A stretch of 64,000 nucleotides of DNA. Source: Austropuccinia psidii (taxonomy: Eukaryota; Basidiomycota; Pucciniomycetes; Pucciniales; Sphaerophragmiaceae). The stretch lies in contig JALGQZ010000003.1 in the NCBI GenBank assembly GCA_023105745.1, forward strand, positions 76,792,696 to 76,856,695. Direction: 5' to 3'. This document shows, piece after piece, positions 29,834 through 42,087 of this stretch. Numbering within the stretch: the first letter of the stretch is position 1; each line of letters begins with the position of its first letter. A model generated the notes under the pieces. It did no database searches. It saw only the letters and a program-made list of their open reading frames with translations, and had not been told where the DNA came from. Position numbers and translations under genes: made by a program.

Positions 29834-31724
29834 AAGTGGAAGTAACTACTCCATCCAATCAAATGGATCTGGACCAGGACATTCCAGCCACAAATCCAAA
29901 AGGCAAGAATGTCCTCCCAGAGGAGAGGCACAAATGGAGGATGCCAGAACTTCCACCAGTTCCCAAAGGTTAGCCAGCACCTTTGAACCTCTTATTGAGA
30001 GTCCAGAAGCTGACATAACTCCTATTGCTGTTAGACCTGAACCATTTCCAACAGGCAGCTGTGGAAATTTATCAATCCCAATGGAAAAACTGGTTCCTGG
30101 CGTCAAAACAACAAGAGTGGTAACTCCTTCCAAGTCTTTGGATAGGCACCATGAACTCTTATCTTCAAGTGAAGAAGTTCATGGGGCCAGAAAAGACAGA
30201 AGATCTTCTGCTGGGTTGGACACCAATGTCTGTCAAAGGACAAGTCCAACAGATCAAAGCTTGGTTGAAAAACCAAAGCATGTTGTCAGAGGATCAGAAG
30301 AGGAAATTGGCTCAAGGCAAGGACAACAGCCCAGTGGAAGCTCCTCAAGCATCCACCAGCAAAAATCCGCCTCAAAAAGTGCCAAACAAGCCCAAGCAAG
30401 CCCCAAAGACCAACCAGAAGGGCAAGCAAAAGGCAAAGGGAAAGGCAAAGCCCAAGTGGGACAAACCCTACCCTCAGAATTACAGAATCCCAAAGAAGGA
30501 AAAGACAGCCATGGACAATGTGTTCAATATGGCAAGAACTTTGATGGAATTCAAAAACAAGGAGGAGGAAAGATTGAACCAATCCTTTCCAAAGAAGTAG
30601 ATCTTGTAAAACTTGTAACTTACTTTGAATCTTGTAATAAAGAAATTATGGCAAAATTTAAAGCATTTGATCATGTCCAACAAAAGTTGGGTAATGAGAT
30701 ACTACAAGTAAAAGACCAACAAAAGACCATAATTGGCCTTGAAAATGTTAACAAGGCAAATATTTTGTCTTTGACGCAAATTTGTGAAAGACTCGAGTTT
30801 CAAGCTACCTTACTCAATCAACCAGATGAACATTCAATTTCTTTTATAACTGGACAGTTAAAAGGATTGAAAATACAAGTAGAAAACTTGGAAAATTCAA
30901 CTGGTCACAATGAAGCTCTTTTTCAAGAACAATTGGAAAAAAGTGATAAAGCAAGACTTGAATTGAAAGAAGACATTCAGTCAAGTATTAATAATATATC
31001 ACTAAAAAATGAATTGCCAAGGCAATCCACACCAATTCTTGACAGAAATGTGCTTAACTTGAATAATGAATTACATCATACAATTTTAAGTCATGACGTG
31101 GAAACTGCTTACAATTATAAGGACATTCCAAGATTAGAGGAATGGCCAACCTTCAGTGGTGAAGGGGAATATAATCATATGGAATTTATGAAAACAATTG
31201 ATATGTTTAAAGAAGACTTTAACATACCAGATGAATACATAAGTGCCAGATTACACTCATTATTTACCAAATCAGCAAAGAAATGGTATTATAAAATGAG
31301 ACAAGACCATGGTAAACATTCTTGGCCTTGGTGGAAAGAACAAGTTATTTCCAAATGGGCAAATGATTCCTGGAGATTTAGAATGGAAAATTCTTTTGAA
31401 GAAGCCATTTTTAATATTGAGAGGGACAGGCCCATGACTTGGTTTCTTAAACAGAAGGACAGATTAACTGCCCTTCATCCTGATATGTCTGAACCAATGG
31501 TACATAAAGGGATATTAAGAAAGTGTGGTGGTGACCTTGAGCATGCTATAAGAAGCAGATGTATTGAGCCTTGCTCTACAGAAGATTATATCAATGCTAT
31601 GGAGGATATCACTACTAGAACAAAAATTGGAAGAAATTGGTATAAACCCCCAATAGACAACAAGAATAGTGGGAAACCAATTTTAAAACCAAATAAACCA
31701 CATGACAGACCTCCTTTGAAATGA
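29820..31724 (+). pseudogene. gag: Element A Gag, truncated by TGA in the zinc knuckle
   Basis: The frame has 634 codons from MTPTRSGSNYS. The layout equals that of element B: a low-complexity N-terminus, a coiled coil, then a capsid region (WPTFSGEGEYNHMEF, WPWWKEQVISKWAND). The frame stops at TGA 31,722-31,724, exactly where the first Cys of the zinc knuckle is expected. The following in-frame residues HKCGSTSHLANNC supply the rest of C-x2-C-x4-H-x4-C. The nonsense change separates Gag from the protease and pol that follow in the same frame. Confidence 0.88.
30151..30600 (+). CDS. Overlapping +1-frame ORF in gag of element A
   Basis: The frame has 149 codons from MNSYLQVKKFMG to 30,600, in the same +1 relation to gag as the element B accessory ORF. 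Shared stretches are MNSYL-V-KF-G, GW-P, the Lys/Pro/Gln-rich middle, YRIPK, AM-NVF-MART-ME and KEE-RL. Upstream, the same frame opens at ATG 29,863 in the predicted exon 2. It meets stops at 29,971, 30,016 and 30,121, so in this decayed copy the full spliced protein cannot be made. Confidence 0.5.
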   Translation: MNSYLQVKKFMGPEKTEDLLLGWTPMSVKGQVQQIKAWLKNQSMLSEDQKRKLAQGKDNSPVEAPQASTSKNPPQKVPNKPKQAPKTNQKGKQKAKGKAKPKWDKPYPQNYRIPKKEKTAMDNVFNMARTLMEFKNKEEERLNQSFPKK

Positions 31725-34700
31725 CATAAATGTGGAAGTACATCTCATTTAGCAAACAATTGTCCAAAAAAGACAAGAGTCAATGAGATAAATGTTGAAA
31801 AAGTGGAAGAAACAAAAGAAACTGATGTATCTTTACATGAAAGTGATTCTGAGCCTTCAGAAGAAGAAGAAGCATCAGAACAACTTGGTATAGAAAATAT
31901 TAATGTTTCTTTTGAGGTCACTGAGGTACATACTCACTTACCACAGTACAGTGATGAATGTATGGATCTCATACATGTGCAAGATGCCAAAATGCAAAAA
32001 ACCAAACCTGCTAGAGGTAAAGGTTATACAGCTGGGTCATCTTGTATCACTAATATTGTGATAAATAACACAGAAGCCAAGATACATCTTGACTCAGGTG
32101 CTTTTTGCACTTCTGTTGGAAAAGATTATCTTGACATAATTTATACCAATTGGCAAGACAAGTTGATGCCAATTGAAGGTGTAAAATTCAGCAGTGCTAG
32201 CCAGAACATGCACCCTTTGGGTATATTTGAAGCAGCAATAATATTTCCTCATCCAGCAGGGAGTATAAGATTGAAAGCTGAATTTGTTGTTATGAACAAT
32301 TGTACTTCACAACACTTTATACTTGGAAATGATTACCTCAATATCTATGGTATTGATATTAACAATCATAAGGACAGGTATTTCACTATAGGGGAAAATA
32401 AAAGGCAAAAATTTGCTTTTTCTCTAGAGAGAAAAGAAATTACTGTCATTCAACAAGTAAAGAATGTTAAAAAAAAAATTTGTGTCAGATCAGCTAAGTG
32501 AAGCACAAATTAGTCCTGAGTTAACACCACAAATGAAGGAAGACCTTATTGAAGTTTTATTTCAATATAGAGAAGCCTTTGCTTCTGATAATAAACCACT
32601 TGGGGCTACGAAAGGCCATGAGGTGGACATTATGCTTAATGTGGAAAGGCTTTATCCGCCACTATTAAGGAGACCAGCTTACCCAGCTAGCCCTAGCGCT
32701 AGAGAAGCATTAGAAAATCATATTAATGAACTAATGAAACTGGGAGTTCTTAGAAAAGTTGGGCACAATGAGGAAGTTGAAGTCACAACTCCAGTAATCA
32801 TTACTTGGCATAATGATAAGTCAAGGATGGTTGGTGATTTTAGAGCACTGAATACCTATACTATTCCAGACAGGTATCCAATCCCTAGAACTCATGAGAC
32901 TTTGACTCAATTATCCAAAGCAAGATTCATCACTTCTATGGATGCTCTAAAAGGCTTTCACCAGAATGTTTTGACACCTCATGCTAGGAAATTATTGAGA
33001 ATAATTGCTCATTGTGGTATTTATGAATATTTGAGAATGCCTTTTGGTATTAAAAATGCACCCTCTCATTACCAAAGAATGATGAATACTATCTTCCCAC
33101 ATGAATTATCAGAGGGATGGTTAATCATTTATATTGATGAAATTATCATTTGTTCAGAGACCTGGAAATTACATTTAGAGAGACTTTCATTAGTACTTAA
33201 GAAAATTCTACAAGTGAACATGAAAATTTCTCTTAAAAAATGTAACTTTGGGTTTCATGAGTTAGAAGCTCTAGGACATGTAGTCTCAGGACTAAGCCTT
33301 GGTGTTGATAAAAACAAAGTGGTTGCAGTTTTACTGAAACAAATACCCCAGAACAAAAAAGAAAGTATGTCTTTCTTAGTGTTTGCCAGTTATTACAGGC
33401 AACACCTTAAACATTTTGCAATCCATGCCAGATCATTGTACAGAATTTGTGATCAACAAACTGTTTTTGAAATGAAACAGGAGAGAATTCAAGCATATGA
33501 TAAAATCAAGTATGCCCTGACCAATGCACCATTATTATTGATGCCAGATTGGAAACTTCCTTTCAAGCTGTATATTGATGCATGTGGTGATGGTTTAGGA
33601 GGTGCTCTTCATCAATTTCAAATTGTCAATGACAAGCCTTATGAAGGTCCAATTTGTTTCATTTCAAGACAAATTAAACCTACTGAGGCCAGATATGGAT
33701 CTAGCCAAATGGAGTGCCTTTGCCTTGTTTGGGCTCTGGAAAAACTTCATTACTATCTTGATGGTAGTGTGTTTGAAGTAATTACTGATTGTAATGCAGT
33801 TAAATCACTTCTTAACATGAAAACTCCAAAGAGACACATGTTGAGATGGCAGATTGCTATACAGGAGTATAGAGGCAATATGACCATAGTACATAAAGCT
33901 GGAAATATTCATAAGAATTCTTATGGCTTGAGTAGATGGGCATTACCAAATACACCTGATAATCCTGCCTATGTTCCTACAAGTGCAGAACCTCAAATTC
34001 CAATTGAAGGAATTAATATCACAGATGTTGGAACAGAATTCTTTGAAGAAGTTAGGGAAAGCTACAAGCAAGATAAGAATTGTCATATTCTTACTGCTCT
34101 ACTTGACAAAGATTGTAAAGATGCAGCATTGGCTAATTCTCTGGATGATATTTGGAAAACATCTTATGATAATGGAAGATTCCATTTGTTTGATGGTATA
34201 CTATATCATAGATCTAAACACACATGTGTCATGGTCCTATGTAGTAGAATGTTGATTAACACAGTACTACTAGAATGCCATGATAAAATTTATTCTGGAC
34301 ATCTGTCTGAAGACAGAACAATGGAAAGAATTAAGACATGTGCCTGGTGGCCATCTTGGAGAAAAGATGTCATTGAGTACTGTCATAGTTGTGATAGATG
34401 CCAGAAAGCCAATAAAGTTACTGGTAAAAGATTTGGTCTGATGATCCATATCCAAGAACCAAGTACCCCATGGGAAGTGTTTCACATGGATTGGGTAACT
34501 GCATTACCACCTGGAGGTGATAAGAGTTACAATGCATGTCTTGTTATTGTAGACAGATATAGCAAAACACCAATCTTTTTACCATGTCACAAAGATGACA
34601 CAGCTATGGATACAGCTCTTTTAATCTGGAATAGAGTAATATCCCATACTGGTCTCTTTAAAAACATCATTAGTGACAGAGACCCAAAATTTACATCAGC

Positions 34701-35586
34701 CTTATGGACTAATCTACATAACCTTTTGGGTACAAAATTATCATTCTCAACAGCATACCATCCACAAACAGATGGGTTGGCAGAAAGAATGATTCAAACC
34801 CTTGAGGACATGATCAGAAGATTTTGTGCTTATGGCTTGGAGTTTAAAGATTCTGATGGCTTTACCCACGATTGGTGTACTCTTATACCAGCATTGGAAT
34901 TAGCCTACAAGACCTCCATCCATGCTTCAACATGAAAGACCCCTGCAATGTTGGAAAAAGGATGGAACCCCAAACTTCCAGTTGATACTTTGAAGAAAGA
35001 TCTGGTTGACATTCATCCAACTGCTTCAAGCTTCCAGCTATTGCTTGATAAAGTAAGGCATCATGCAAATCAAAGCATAAATGTTGCCTTTGAATATGCT
35101 AAGCAGAAATGGGATAAAAGTCATAAGACCCCAGAATTCAAAGTAGGGGACTTGATACTAGTTTCAACCTTGAACTTTAATAATATTAAAGGTCCAAAGA
35201 AATTGAAAGATTCCTTTGCAGGACCATTTATTATCAAAGCCCTTCATGGGACAAATGCAGTACAAGTGGAACTGTCAGGAGAGTTAGGAAATAAGCATAC
35301 AACTTTTCCTGTCAGTCTTGTAAAGCATTACACTTCAAGTGATAAGGAATTATTTCCTTTAAGAAATGACACACCCTTAGAGGTACCCCCACTTGAACCA
35401 AGTGAGGAGAAGAAAGTACTGAAAGTCTTAAAAGAAAGAAGACTTAGGGGCAAAAATGAAAGAGAATACTTAGTCAGATACAAAAATCCACAACATGAAG
35501 ATGAGTGGATTGAAGAAAGTAAAATACCTGATTCCCAAAAGTTTCTCAGAAGATTCAGACATGAGAGAAGACCAATTCCTCAGTAA
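31725..35586 (+). pseudogene. pol: Element A Pol remnant (PR-RT-RNase H-IN-chromodomain)
   Basis: It is colinear with element B pol but disabled. The protease keeps DSGA (32,091-32,102). A frameshift falls in the A10 run at 32,469-32,478, so RT starts in a new frame. The RT motif YIDD is YIDE (GAA at 33,139-33,141), which removes a catalytic Asp. Other weakened sites are FLVFASYY and NSYGLSRW. The integrase retains [33 protein letters not shown] and TDGLAERM but has TGA at 34,933-34,935. The frame then stays open to 35,586 through a chromodomain-like end (REYLVRYKNPQHEDEW). It cannot encode a working polymerase. Confidence 0.9.
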
Positions 35587-35724
35587 AAATTTTGAATTGT
35601 GTGCTTTACATACTTGAAAAGTATAAGTGAAGAGGTTGGACAGTGGATTATACCCCCCCAAAATAACTTGGGGGTATACTACAAAAGAAAAATTGTGGTA
35701 CAATTTTTTTTTGGTGGTAGGGAA
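35587..35724 (+). other. Element A 3' untranslated end, hairpin and polypurine tract
   Basis: An inverted repeat TATACCCCC (35,649-35,657) and GGGGGTATA (35,670-35,678) can form a 9-bp hairpin. A purine-rich GGTGGTAGGGAA abuts the 3' LTR at 35,725 as the polypurine tract. Confidence 0.65.
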
Positions 35725-37906
35725 TGTGAGCCTGTGAGGTATGTATAACATACCCATAAGGCCACAAATGATTTTATAAACAATTAATTTTGTCTTAAAT
35801 AGACTTTTTAGTTGAATTTGAAATAAAAAATAATAAAAAATAAGTATAACTTTTTTTTGGATAAACAAAGTTATAATTATTATGTCATTTTTGGATTCTA
35901 CACAAAAAATAACCTAGGGTACACCCATAGGGTGTTATACCCAAAACCACTTATTTTTTATGTTATTGGAAGATTTAAGAATCTCACAGTACCAATGTAA
36001 CTTTTTTAACATTTTTTAAAATTGTTAAATTTAAGCTTAATTAAGCTTAAATTTAAAGTTGCATAAGGTTTATGCAAACTTACCAAAATTTTAGTTAAAA
36101 TTGAGGTGTGGTGTATATTTACTGAATTGGCTAAGGATTGCCATACAGAATGTAAATCCTGCGTGAGCTCAATTTAAAAGGTTTTAAGGCCATAGTATGG
36201 CTTTAAATAAATAAAAGGGCAAAATCCACGCAGAAAGGTGGGACAAAGGAAAAAGACCAAATAGAGCTGGGGTACCCAACTTTTTGGATCTGCAAGGATT
36301 CAATTAAGGTTTTCCACCTGTATTGGAGGATTTTTAGCCTTATTTAAACTTTAAGATTAGACTTTGATCCAACCTTAAGGTTTAAACTGGTTTTATCCCA
36401 ATTTGGACGGGAATTTCAAGCTGCCAAAGGGTAAATCCCAATATGCAGGCTTGAAATCAAGTTTTTAAGAACTGTCAGAGCTTAGTTAAGCTTAAAAACC
36501 TTAAATAAGCTTAAAACTTTAAAGTTTCAAGCATTAAAACCTTATCAGAACTTAAGGTTTGGTGTGTTTTGCTATTTTACGTGGAAAAATAGCAATAACT
36601 TCAAAAATTCATTAAAAATCCAATTCTTAATGTATTTGCTTGAAAATTTCACAAAACTTAGAATTTAATATTATCAATATATAAATTAAATTTTAAGTAT
36701 CTTTTATAAATAAATTTCCTGGGTAATTAGCCTGGAAATTTACTCTTTTAATTAAACTCAAAGAAATTTATGATTTCTTCAAAAATTAATCAAAAATTGA
36801 GTTTAAGAGATTTCTACTTGAAACTCTATTTTTAAGTTGTTCATGTGATGAACTTTAATATAAATAAGCTTATTTATATTAAGAACTTAAAATAATTAGT
36901 TTAAATGAGGATTAAAGTTACATGGAGTTAAGAATAACACTGGTAACTTTAAATTGGAAGTAAAAATCAGTTGCCTTAAGTTAAGAACTTTATTTTTAAA
37001 CATGGTTTTTCAGTTTTGACCTGAGAACGCCGTCTACATTCATTATGAATCATGAGAGCTGCTCTTAAGACATAAAAAGAGTCTTTTCATCACTGTTTTT
37101 GTCCATCGTTCATTATCAATCCAATCATATTAGAAATTTAAACAGGTAAAGTTTTATTAAATATAAAAACTTATTATTAAAAGTAATTCTTAAGTTATTT
37201 TTATTCTTTATTTATTAAAATTAAAAGAATTGAAGTCATAGAATTTAGATTATTGTTGTAATCACCAATAATATATTTTATTATATAAAATTATCATTTT
37301 AAATATCTTGTAAATCCACAAATTCCTCTCGAAAACTCTTTAATCATAATTTATATTATAAAAAGTTGTTTTATCTTTAATTTTATTGATTTTTGACGTG
37401 TTTTTTAGCTTATAACCTTTATTTAGTATAATAACTGTTGTATTAGACTTGTTGTATTAAATAAATCTTATAAGTAAGTTTTCTTTAAAGTTCTATATTT
37501 TTTTTATCTAAATATTAGTTTTTTTATATAGAATTTTTATTCTAAAAGAATCATTTCTGCACAGTGTGTGTTTAATTTTCTTTTATAAATAATATTTATA
37601 TTACTTAAAAGTGGTTAATATTCATATTTTCCACATGTAATTGTCTCATTAAGAGCTTTACACTTCTTATTGTTATAACTGTCAGTGACTATAACAATAA
37701 TAGAATAATTATAATTTCTTTTAATTATTATTATTATATTATTATGATAATAATTAAATTATTTTTTTTTATATGTAATTATTTTTAATAATTATATTTA
37801 AATTTGTGGTTGTAATATTTTATTATATTATATTTTTCTACTGAGGACAGTCATAGTACTCTTGATATTGTTACTATTATAAAGAGTTTCATAGACAAAC
37901 CTTACA
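35725..37906 (+). repeat. LTR of element A, 3' copy (uninterrupted)
   Basis: This 2,182-bp LTR runs TGTGAGCCTG...CAAACCTTACA and contains the empty CATTA site used by element B in the other copy. It is followed by CTAAT (37,907-37,911) and then SNF2 coding sequence. Confidence 0.94.
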
Positions 37907-37911
37907 CTAAT
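37907..37911. repeat. Target-site duplication CTAAT, right copy (element A)
   Basis: It is identical to 2916-2920. On the minus strand, ATTAG falls inside the SNF2 codons for Ile-Ser in LPTIS. Confidence 0.93.
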
Positions 37912-39421
37912 AGTGGGGAGGGATTCGAGATGTGTGGTTTTGGTGGCGCGCAAACTTAAATGCCGCAATGCCAAATGAAAGATATCATTGCAACCTTTGG
38001 AAAGACTACTCAGGATGAATGGTGACCAGTTATCTTGATTGGCGCTCTGGGGTTGAGTGATGAATGATATTATGCCCAAAAGGTCATAAATGGTGTTGTG
38101 AATAGGTGTGCCCGTTAAGCATATTTGACGGGATGAAAGGAGGCTATTAATGGCACGGTGAGTGGCAGTGTATTGAGAGCGAATATAGCTATAAGATGGG
38201 GGAAGGGTTATTGGATATAAAAGGTAATTTGAATCACTTAAGATCAGACACTCACTGTGCTTCATCCAAAATTATACGATGCCAATTGATTTGAAAAATG
38301 AATGATGTAGAGGTATTGGTTTGCTTAAATTCTTGGGTGATAGTATTGTAAGAAGTGATGATGATATCATATTTTAAGATGTCGTCTTTGGATAATGAGT
38401 GACGAGTGGGACCATGGTAGATTTTGGAATAGAGTGCTCCAGCCTGAGCATTCTTGGATATTTCTGATTGCCAGTTGGTAATTAAGCGAGGGGGGCAGAT
38501 GATCATGGTGGGTGTGGAGTGATGGGGGTTTGCAATCATCTGCTCCTTGGAGGTACCAATTAGAGCAATGGCCTGAATGGTTTTACCTAATCCCATATCA
38601 TCTGCGAGCAGTCCTCCAAGACGGGTATTGGTCAAAAGGGATTCAAATGAGCTAACAACCTTGTTTGTAATGATGTGCCTGGCATTGAAAGTGGATCCTG
38701 GGGGTGAGGTGGCCCAAAGGTTACGGGCTGATTGGCCATTGGGGATTTCTCGATCCCAGAGAAAAGCTAGTCTGGTCTTTTGATGAGGGAGGAGGGGGGT
38801 TTGAATAATGGCATGGGGCGGGGTCATCATGAGGAGGTCTGATCCACTGGGTAATTGTATCAGTTTTTGCTTGGAAATCAATGATGAAACAGCAGGAGAT
38901 GAAACTTGCATCGAGTTTGAAGCGGGAAATGTCGGAGTAAAGAGTTGAAATTGACTATGAGTATTACAGTCATATTCTTTGGGCATTTTAAGCTTGAAAT
39001 CTTGTGTTTGAAAGCTTTCCATTATGAATAAAATGTTTGGATACCATGTGAAGAACATCAATGCTAGATTGGGTTTCTGAGTTGAGGAGGGATCATTTGC
39101 ATCAGTCATAAATACTCCCTCAACGAATAATATTTGAGAAGGATTGGATTGGCAATTTTCAATCCATGCCCCACCAGGACCACAGTGCATGAACGTTTTT
39201 GGTGCCCCAAGGAATGGTATCAACGTTTTGGAAAGGGTTCCAGGTAGAGAGCCAATAGCATGCTGGTGATTGGGGAGATAAACAAATATGTGGTGTTCAT
39301 TGTGCCATATGATAATTCAAGAAGCTAAGTGGGAATCCTCAGGATTTAAGGCTATATCACTATTTATTTGAATATGAATATTAATCATCCCAATGCAAAG
39401 TGGTTGGGAAGGGGTTGACAT
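37912..39421 (-). pseudogene. SNF2-family ATPase, N-terminal half (split by element A)
   Basis: ATG 39,421 (MSTPSQPLCIG) opens a frame running through exon 1 (39,421-38,256). A 67-bp intron (38,255-38,189, GTGAGT...CTTATAG) and exon 2 (38,188-37,912) follow. Walker A MGLGKT lies at about residues 276-281, with motif Ia as IICPPRLITNWQ. The DEAH box (about 386) is completed only by splicing across the intron; motif III is CLTGTP. Codon 35 is TGA (39,319-39,317), so either translation starts later or the copy was already damaged. At 37,912 the frame meets element A; the C-terminal helicase lobe lies at 2920-2030. As assembled, no complete ATPase can be made without splicing across 35 kb. Confidence 0.9.
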
Positions 39422-42087
39422 GATGGCTATTTTAAATTATTTGGGGAGAGTTGGAAATTATATGATCGGGAGGGGTTAGCTAAACAGAATGAAGACAAAT
39501 AGGCGCAGGTGGGGAACTTATATGAGAGGCAGCAATGGGGTCAAGGGGGGATGGCCTGTGGTTTTGTGCATGGTCTTGATCGGGGTGGGCCTCTTGGGCT
39601 CATAATTTTCATATCCGATTTGGGGCATATATCAAGGCAACGTGGCCAAAATGTGGGTGCACCAATATGACTGCTGGATCTGCAGCAAGGTACAAAACCT
39701 TTGGTGGAACAAGGTTGACATTAGCATATCCAAAATTGGGTGGGTTGTAGCAACTTATTGTGGAGGGCATATTAGAGGCATGCTGTCATGTTCGCTGGTG
39801 TGACAGCGAACAATGAGCGTATCCTCCCCAGGTTAATTGCTCACAGGGACCTACTGGGCAATGTTCGCGGTTTCAAAGGGCAATCTCACTGTGGGGATGT
39901 TTGTGTGTGGGCAGGTGAGATATGTTTGGTGGCATGCCACTGAACATGACTTTGGTTTTGCCTGAAGTTTTTTGCTGACTGATGCCTACTGGGCTTCCAG
40001 GGGGGAATGTGTGGGATGATCAAAGGGGGCGCCAGCCGTGAGCCGTGATCCACATATACATTCACCCCTATTGCATTTGAGGTGAGTACTAATCCACTGA
40101 GATTGGCATCCGGGTCTTTGCCTCACGCGCGTACAAAACTCCGGCGAAAGAGGCCACCCACCCAAGGGAATTTTTGGCTGCAAGCCAGGTGCCACAACTT
40201 GCGCGGGGCGTGTGAGAACATGAAGAAAATGACCCGCGGTGGGAGATACCCACGCAAACATAGGCTGGGATTATTCTAATGTGGATGAGGCTCAAGCAAA
40301 TCCAAACTGATTGGCCTCAGGTTTCCATGCGCGAGCAGGGGAGCCTCTGCAATCAAGCTGACCACCCGACCAAGAAACTAGCCGGTCAGAAAACTGGCAG
40401 CAAAATGTCTTCCAGGAGTGTGAAAGTTGCCTGTGTATGACCCATTGGGGGGTGCGTATGAAAGCGTGTGCCTGCCCGACAATGAGCACGCGCAATGAAC
40501 AAGCAGGGCCAGTCATTGTTTGACCCAAAAATGGCACCGGATGGAATCCACTGTTTGTGTATGACCCAAATAAACAGTCATCCCACTATGAACCACTTAC
40601 ATTAACTTGGATTACATGCGCATCTGTGCCATAGTTAGGCAGAGCTGTCCAACAAGGTGCATCAAAGGGATGCAGGTGAGAGATATGACTCGATGGCTTG
40701 ACGTGATTGCATGTTACATTGTTGAACAGCTTTTGCTCGGCCCTGCAGCATACATTTACAAAGGTGTACTGCATACTACAGTGTTGGCTGTACAGATTAG
40801 GAAGGTGTAATACTACTTGAGCCTGCATGCATATAGCGAATGTGCATGCACCTTCCGATTGTTTGCATTTACGTAGCTCATGTGCCACATGCTCAGCATT
40901 GTGTTTCACCTGATTTTCACATGCAAGCTGAGCATGTCATGGTAAAAGGCACCATGTGGAAGTGCTCAGTAAAGCCATGGCATGAACTTTTTTTGCAATA
41001 GTTCATTGGAAGGCTCAATTTGGAGCACTTCACCAAAGCGTGTGAAATGCTGCACCTGGCTGAAATGTCACCCGATGCTGTTCCAAATGCTCAGATTGTG
41101 GGCATACAAAAACAACTGAGCAATGGCTCAGCACGGCGCATTTGATATTGTTATATCAATTGTTCCATTACTGTGCAATTAAAATGTTCAGCCACTGAGC
41201 ATTTCAATTATGACCCAAAAGCAAACCTGAGCATTGGGTCGAGGCAAGCTCACGCTGTATTCACTTGTCTTACAGCCCCCCCCTTTGTTCAAACAATATG
41301 ACCAGGCCATACGGCCGGTAATCTCCCCACGGTCACTTGTGACCAAATGCACCGGGTGCATTTCTGCATGGGTCACTTGTGCATTGCACCCACAATGCAC
41401 ATTCAACAAGGGCCTCACGACCACCCTCCTGGGTGATCGGGTGGCTATTTAAGGAAACAAAGGGGATTTGACTCAGCTTGACAATTAAATAAATTGCAAT
41501 ACTCAGCCAGACCCCCATTGTTCTTCTGCCTCACGAGAGCCTTTCACTTCTCAGTTGCAGCATTCTCTGAGACTCAGCTTCAATTTTGCCCACACGCCTT
41601 GAAGCTGAGCCTTTTGTGGGTGCTGCAACTGCTGAGATTGTCTCAGCTTCACCATGGTATAAAAGACCATCTTCACACAACACACCCTTCACTTTCTTTC
41701 TCACCCGCTCCACTTCGTTCAACCTCACCCGCGTTTGTCCTTCTTGTGCGTATTCCCCTTGGTCTTCCTGCCTTCCTACTTTTGTCTTTCGCACTCCACT
41801 AAACCCACTCCCCTTCCTTTTGCCTGTTTGTTTCTTCTGCTGATCCTTTCAGAACCTCCCTTCTATCCACCTCGTGTGTTACCTCTTTTTTTAACTTTTG
41901 TCAACATTATGTACCGAAATTAATACTTATTTTTCTTCATGACTCTTTTCCAGACTTCTAAAAACTTTGGACTAGAGCGTTCTTATTTTTTTTCTGTTTT
42001 AAATTTATAATTCATTGTATGTCTTCATTTTCTCTCTTGATTGTTTACTTTGTATGCAGTTACTAACCTCAATTGTTTTGTTTTTAG
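39422..42087. other. Divergent intergenic region with clustered CTGAGC/GCTCAG motifs
   Basis: No gene is supported between the SNF2 start (minus) and the Cys-rich gene (plus). From about 40,880 to 41,660 the words CTGAG or CTCAG flanked by GC recur a dozen or more times. Examples are near 40,890, 40,927, 40,963, 41,089, 41,116, 41,126, 41,196, 41,228, 41,472, 41,511, 41,573, 41,604 and 41,643. GC content is higher than in the surrounding transposons. The region may carry a shared promoter or leader introns of the right-hand gene. Confidence 0.45.
41658..41665 (+). promoter_or_regulatory. TATA box candidate
   Basis: TATAAAAG is followed within 40-100 bp by strongly pyrimidine-rich sequence (41,690-41,850), as is common at fungal transcription starts. 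It lies about 430 bp upstream of the first coding exon of the Cys-rich gene; a leader intron ending TTTTTAG at 42,087 could bridge the gap. Confidence 0.5.

Larger units (their letters stand above)
2921..37906 (+). mobile_element. Element A: Ty3/gypsy chromodomain retrotransposon, host of the nest
   Basis: This is the outermost element, inserted in the SNF2 gene and bounded by TG...CA LTR ends with a perfect CTAAT duplication. Its 5' LTR is 2921-4846 plus 28,835-29,103 (2,195 bp once the nested element is removed). The internal region is 29,104-35,724 and the 3' LTR is 35,725-37,906 (2,182 bp). Its genes run on the plus strand: gag (29,820), then protease, RT, RNase H, integrase and a chromodomain-like tail. 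It is decayed: TGA in the zinc knuckle, a frameshift in an A10 run, the RT YIDD changed to YIDE, and TGA in the integrase. About 24 kb of its span is element B and what that contains. Confidence 0.93.

Noticed and set aside
37828..38265. Open frame beginning MKHSECLILSD as a separate gene
   Set aside because: Its first 26 codons are the 67-bp SNF2 intron read through, and its last ones run into LTR A; the DEAH box is restored when the intron is spliced.
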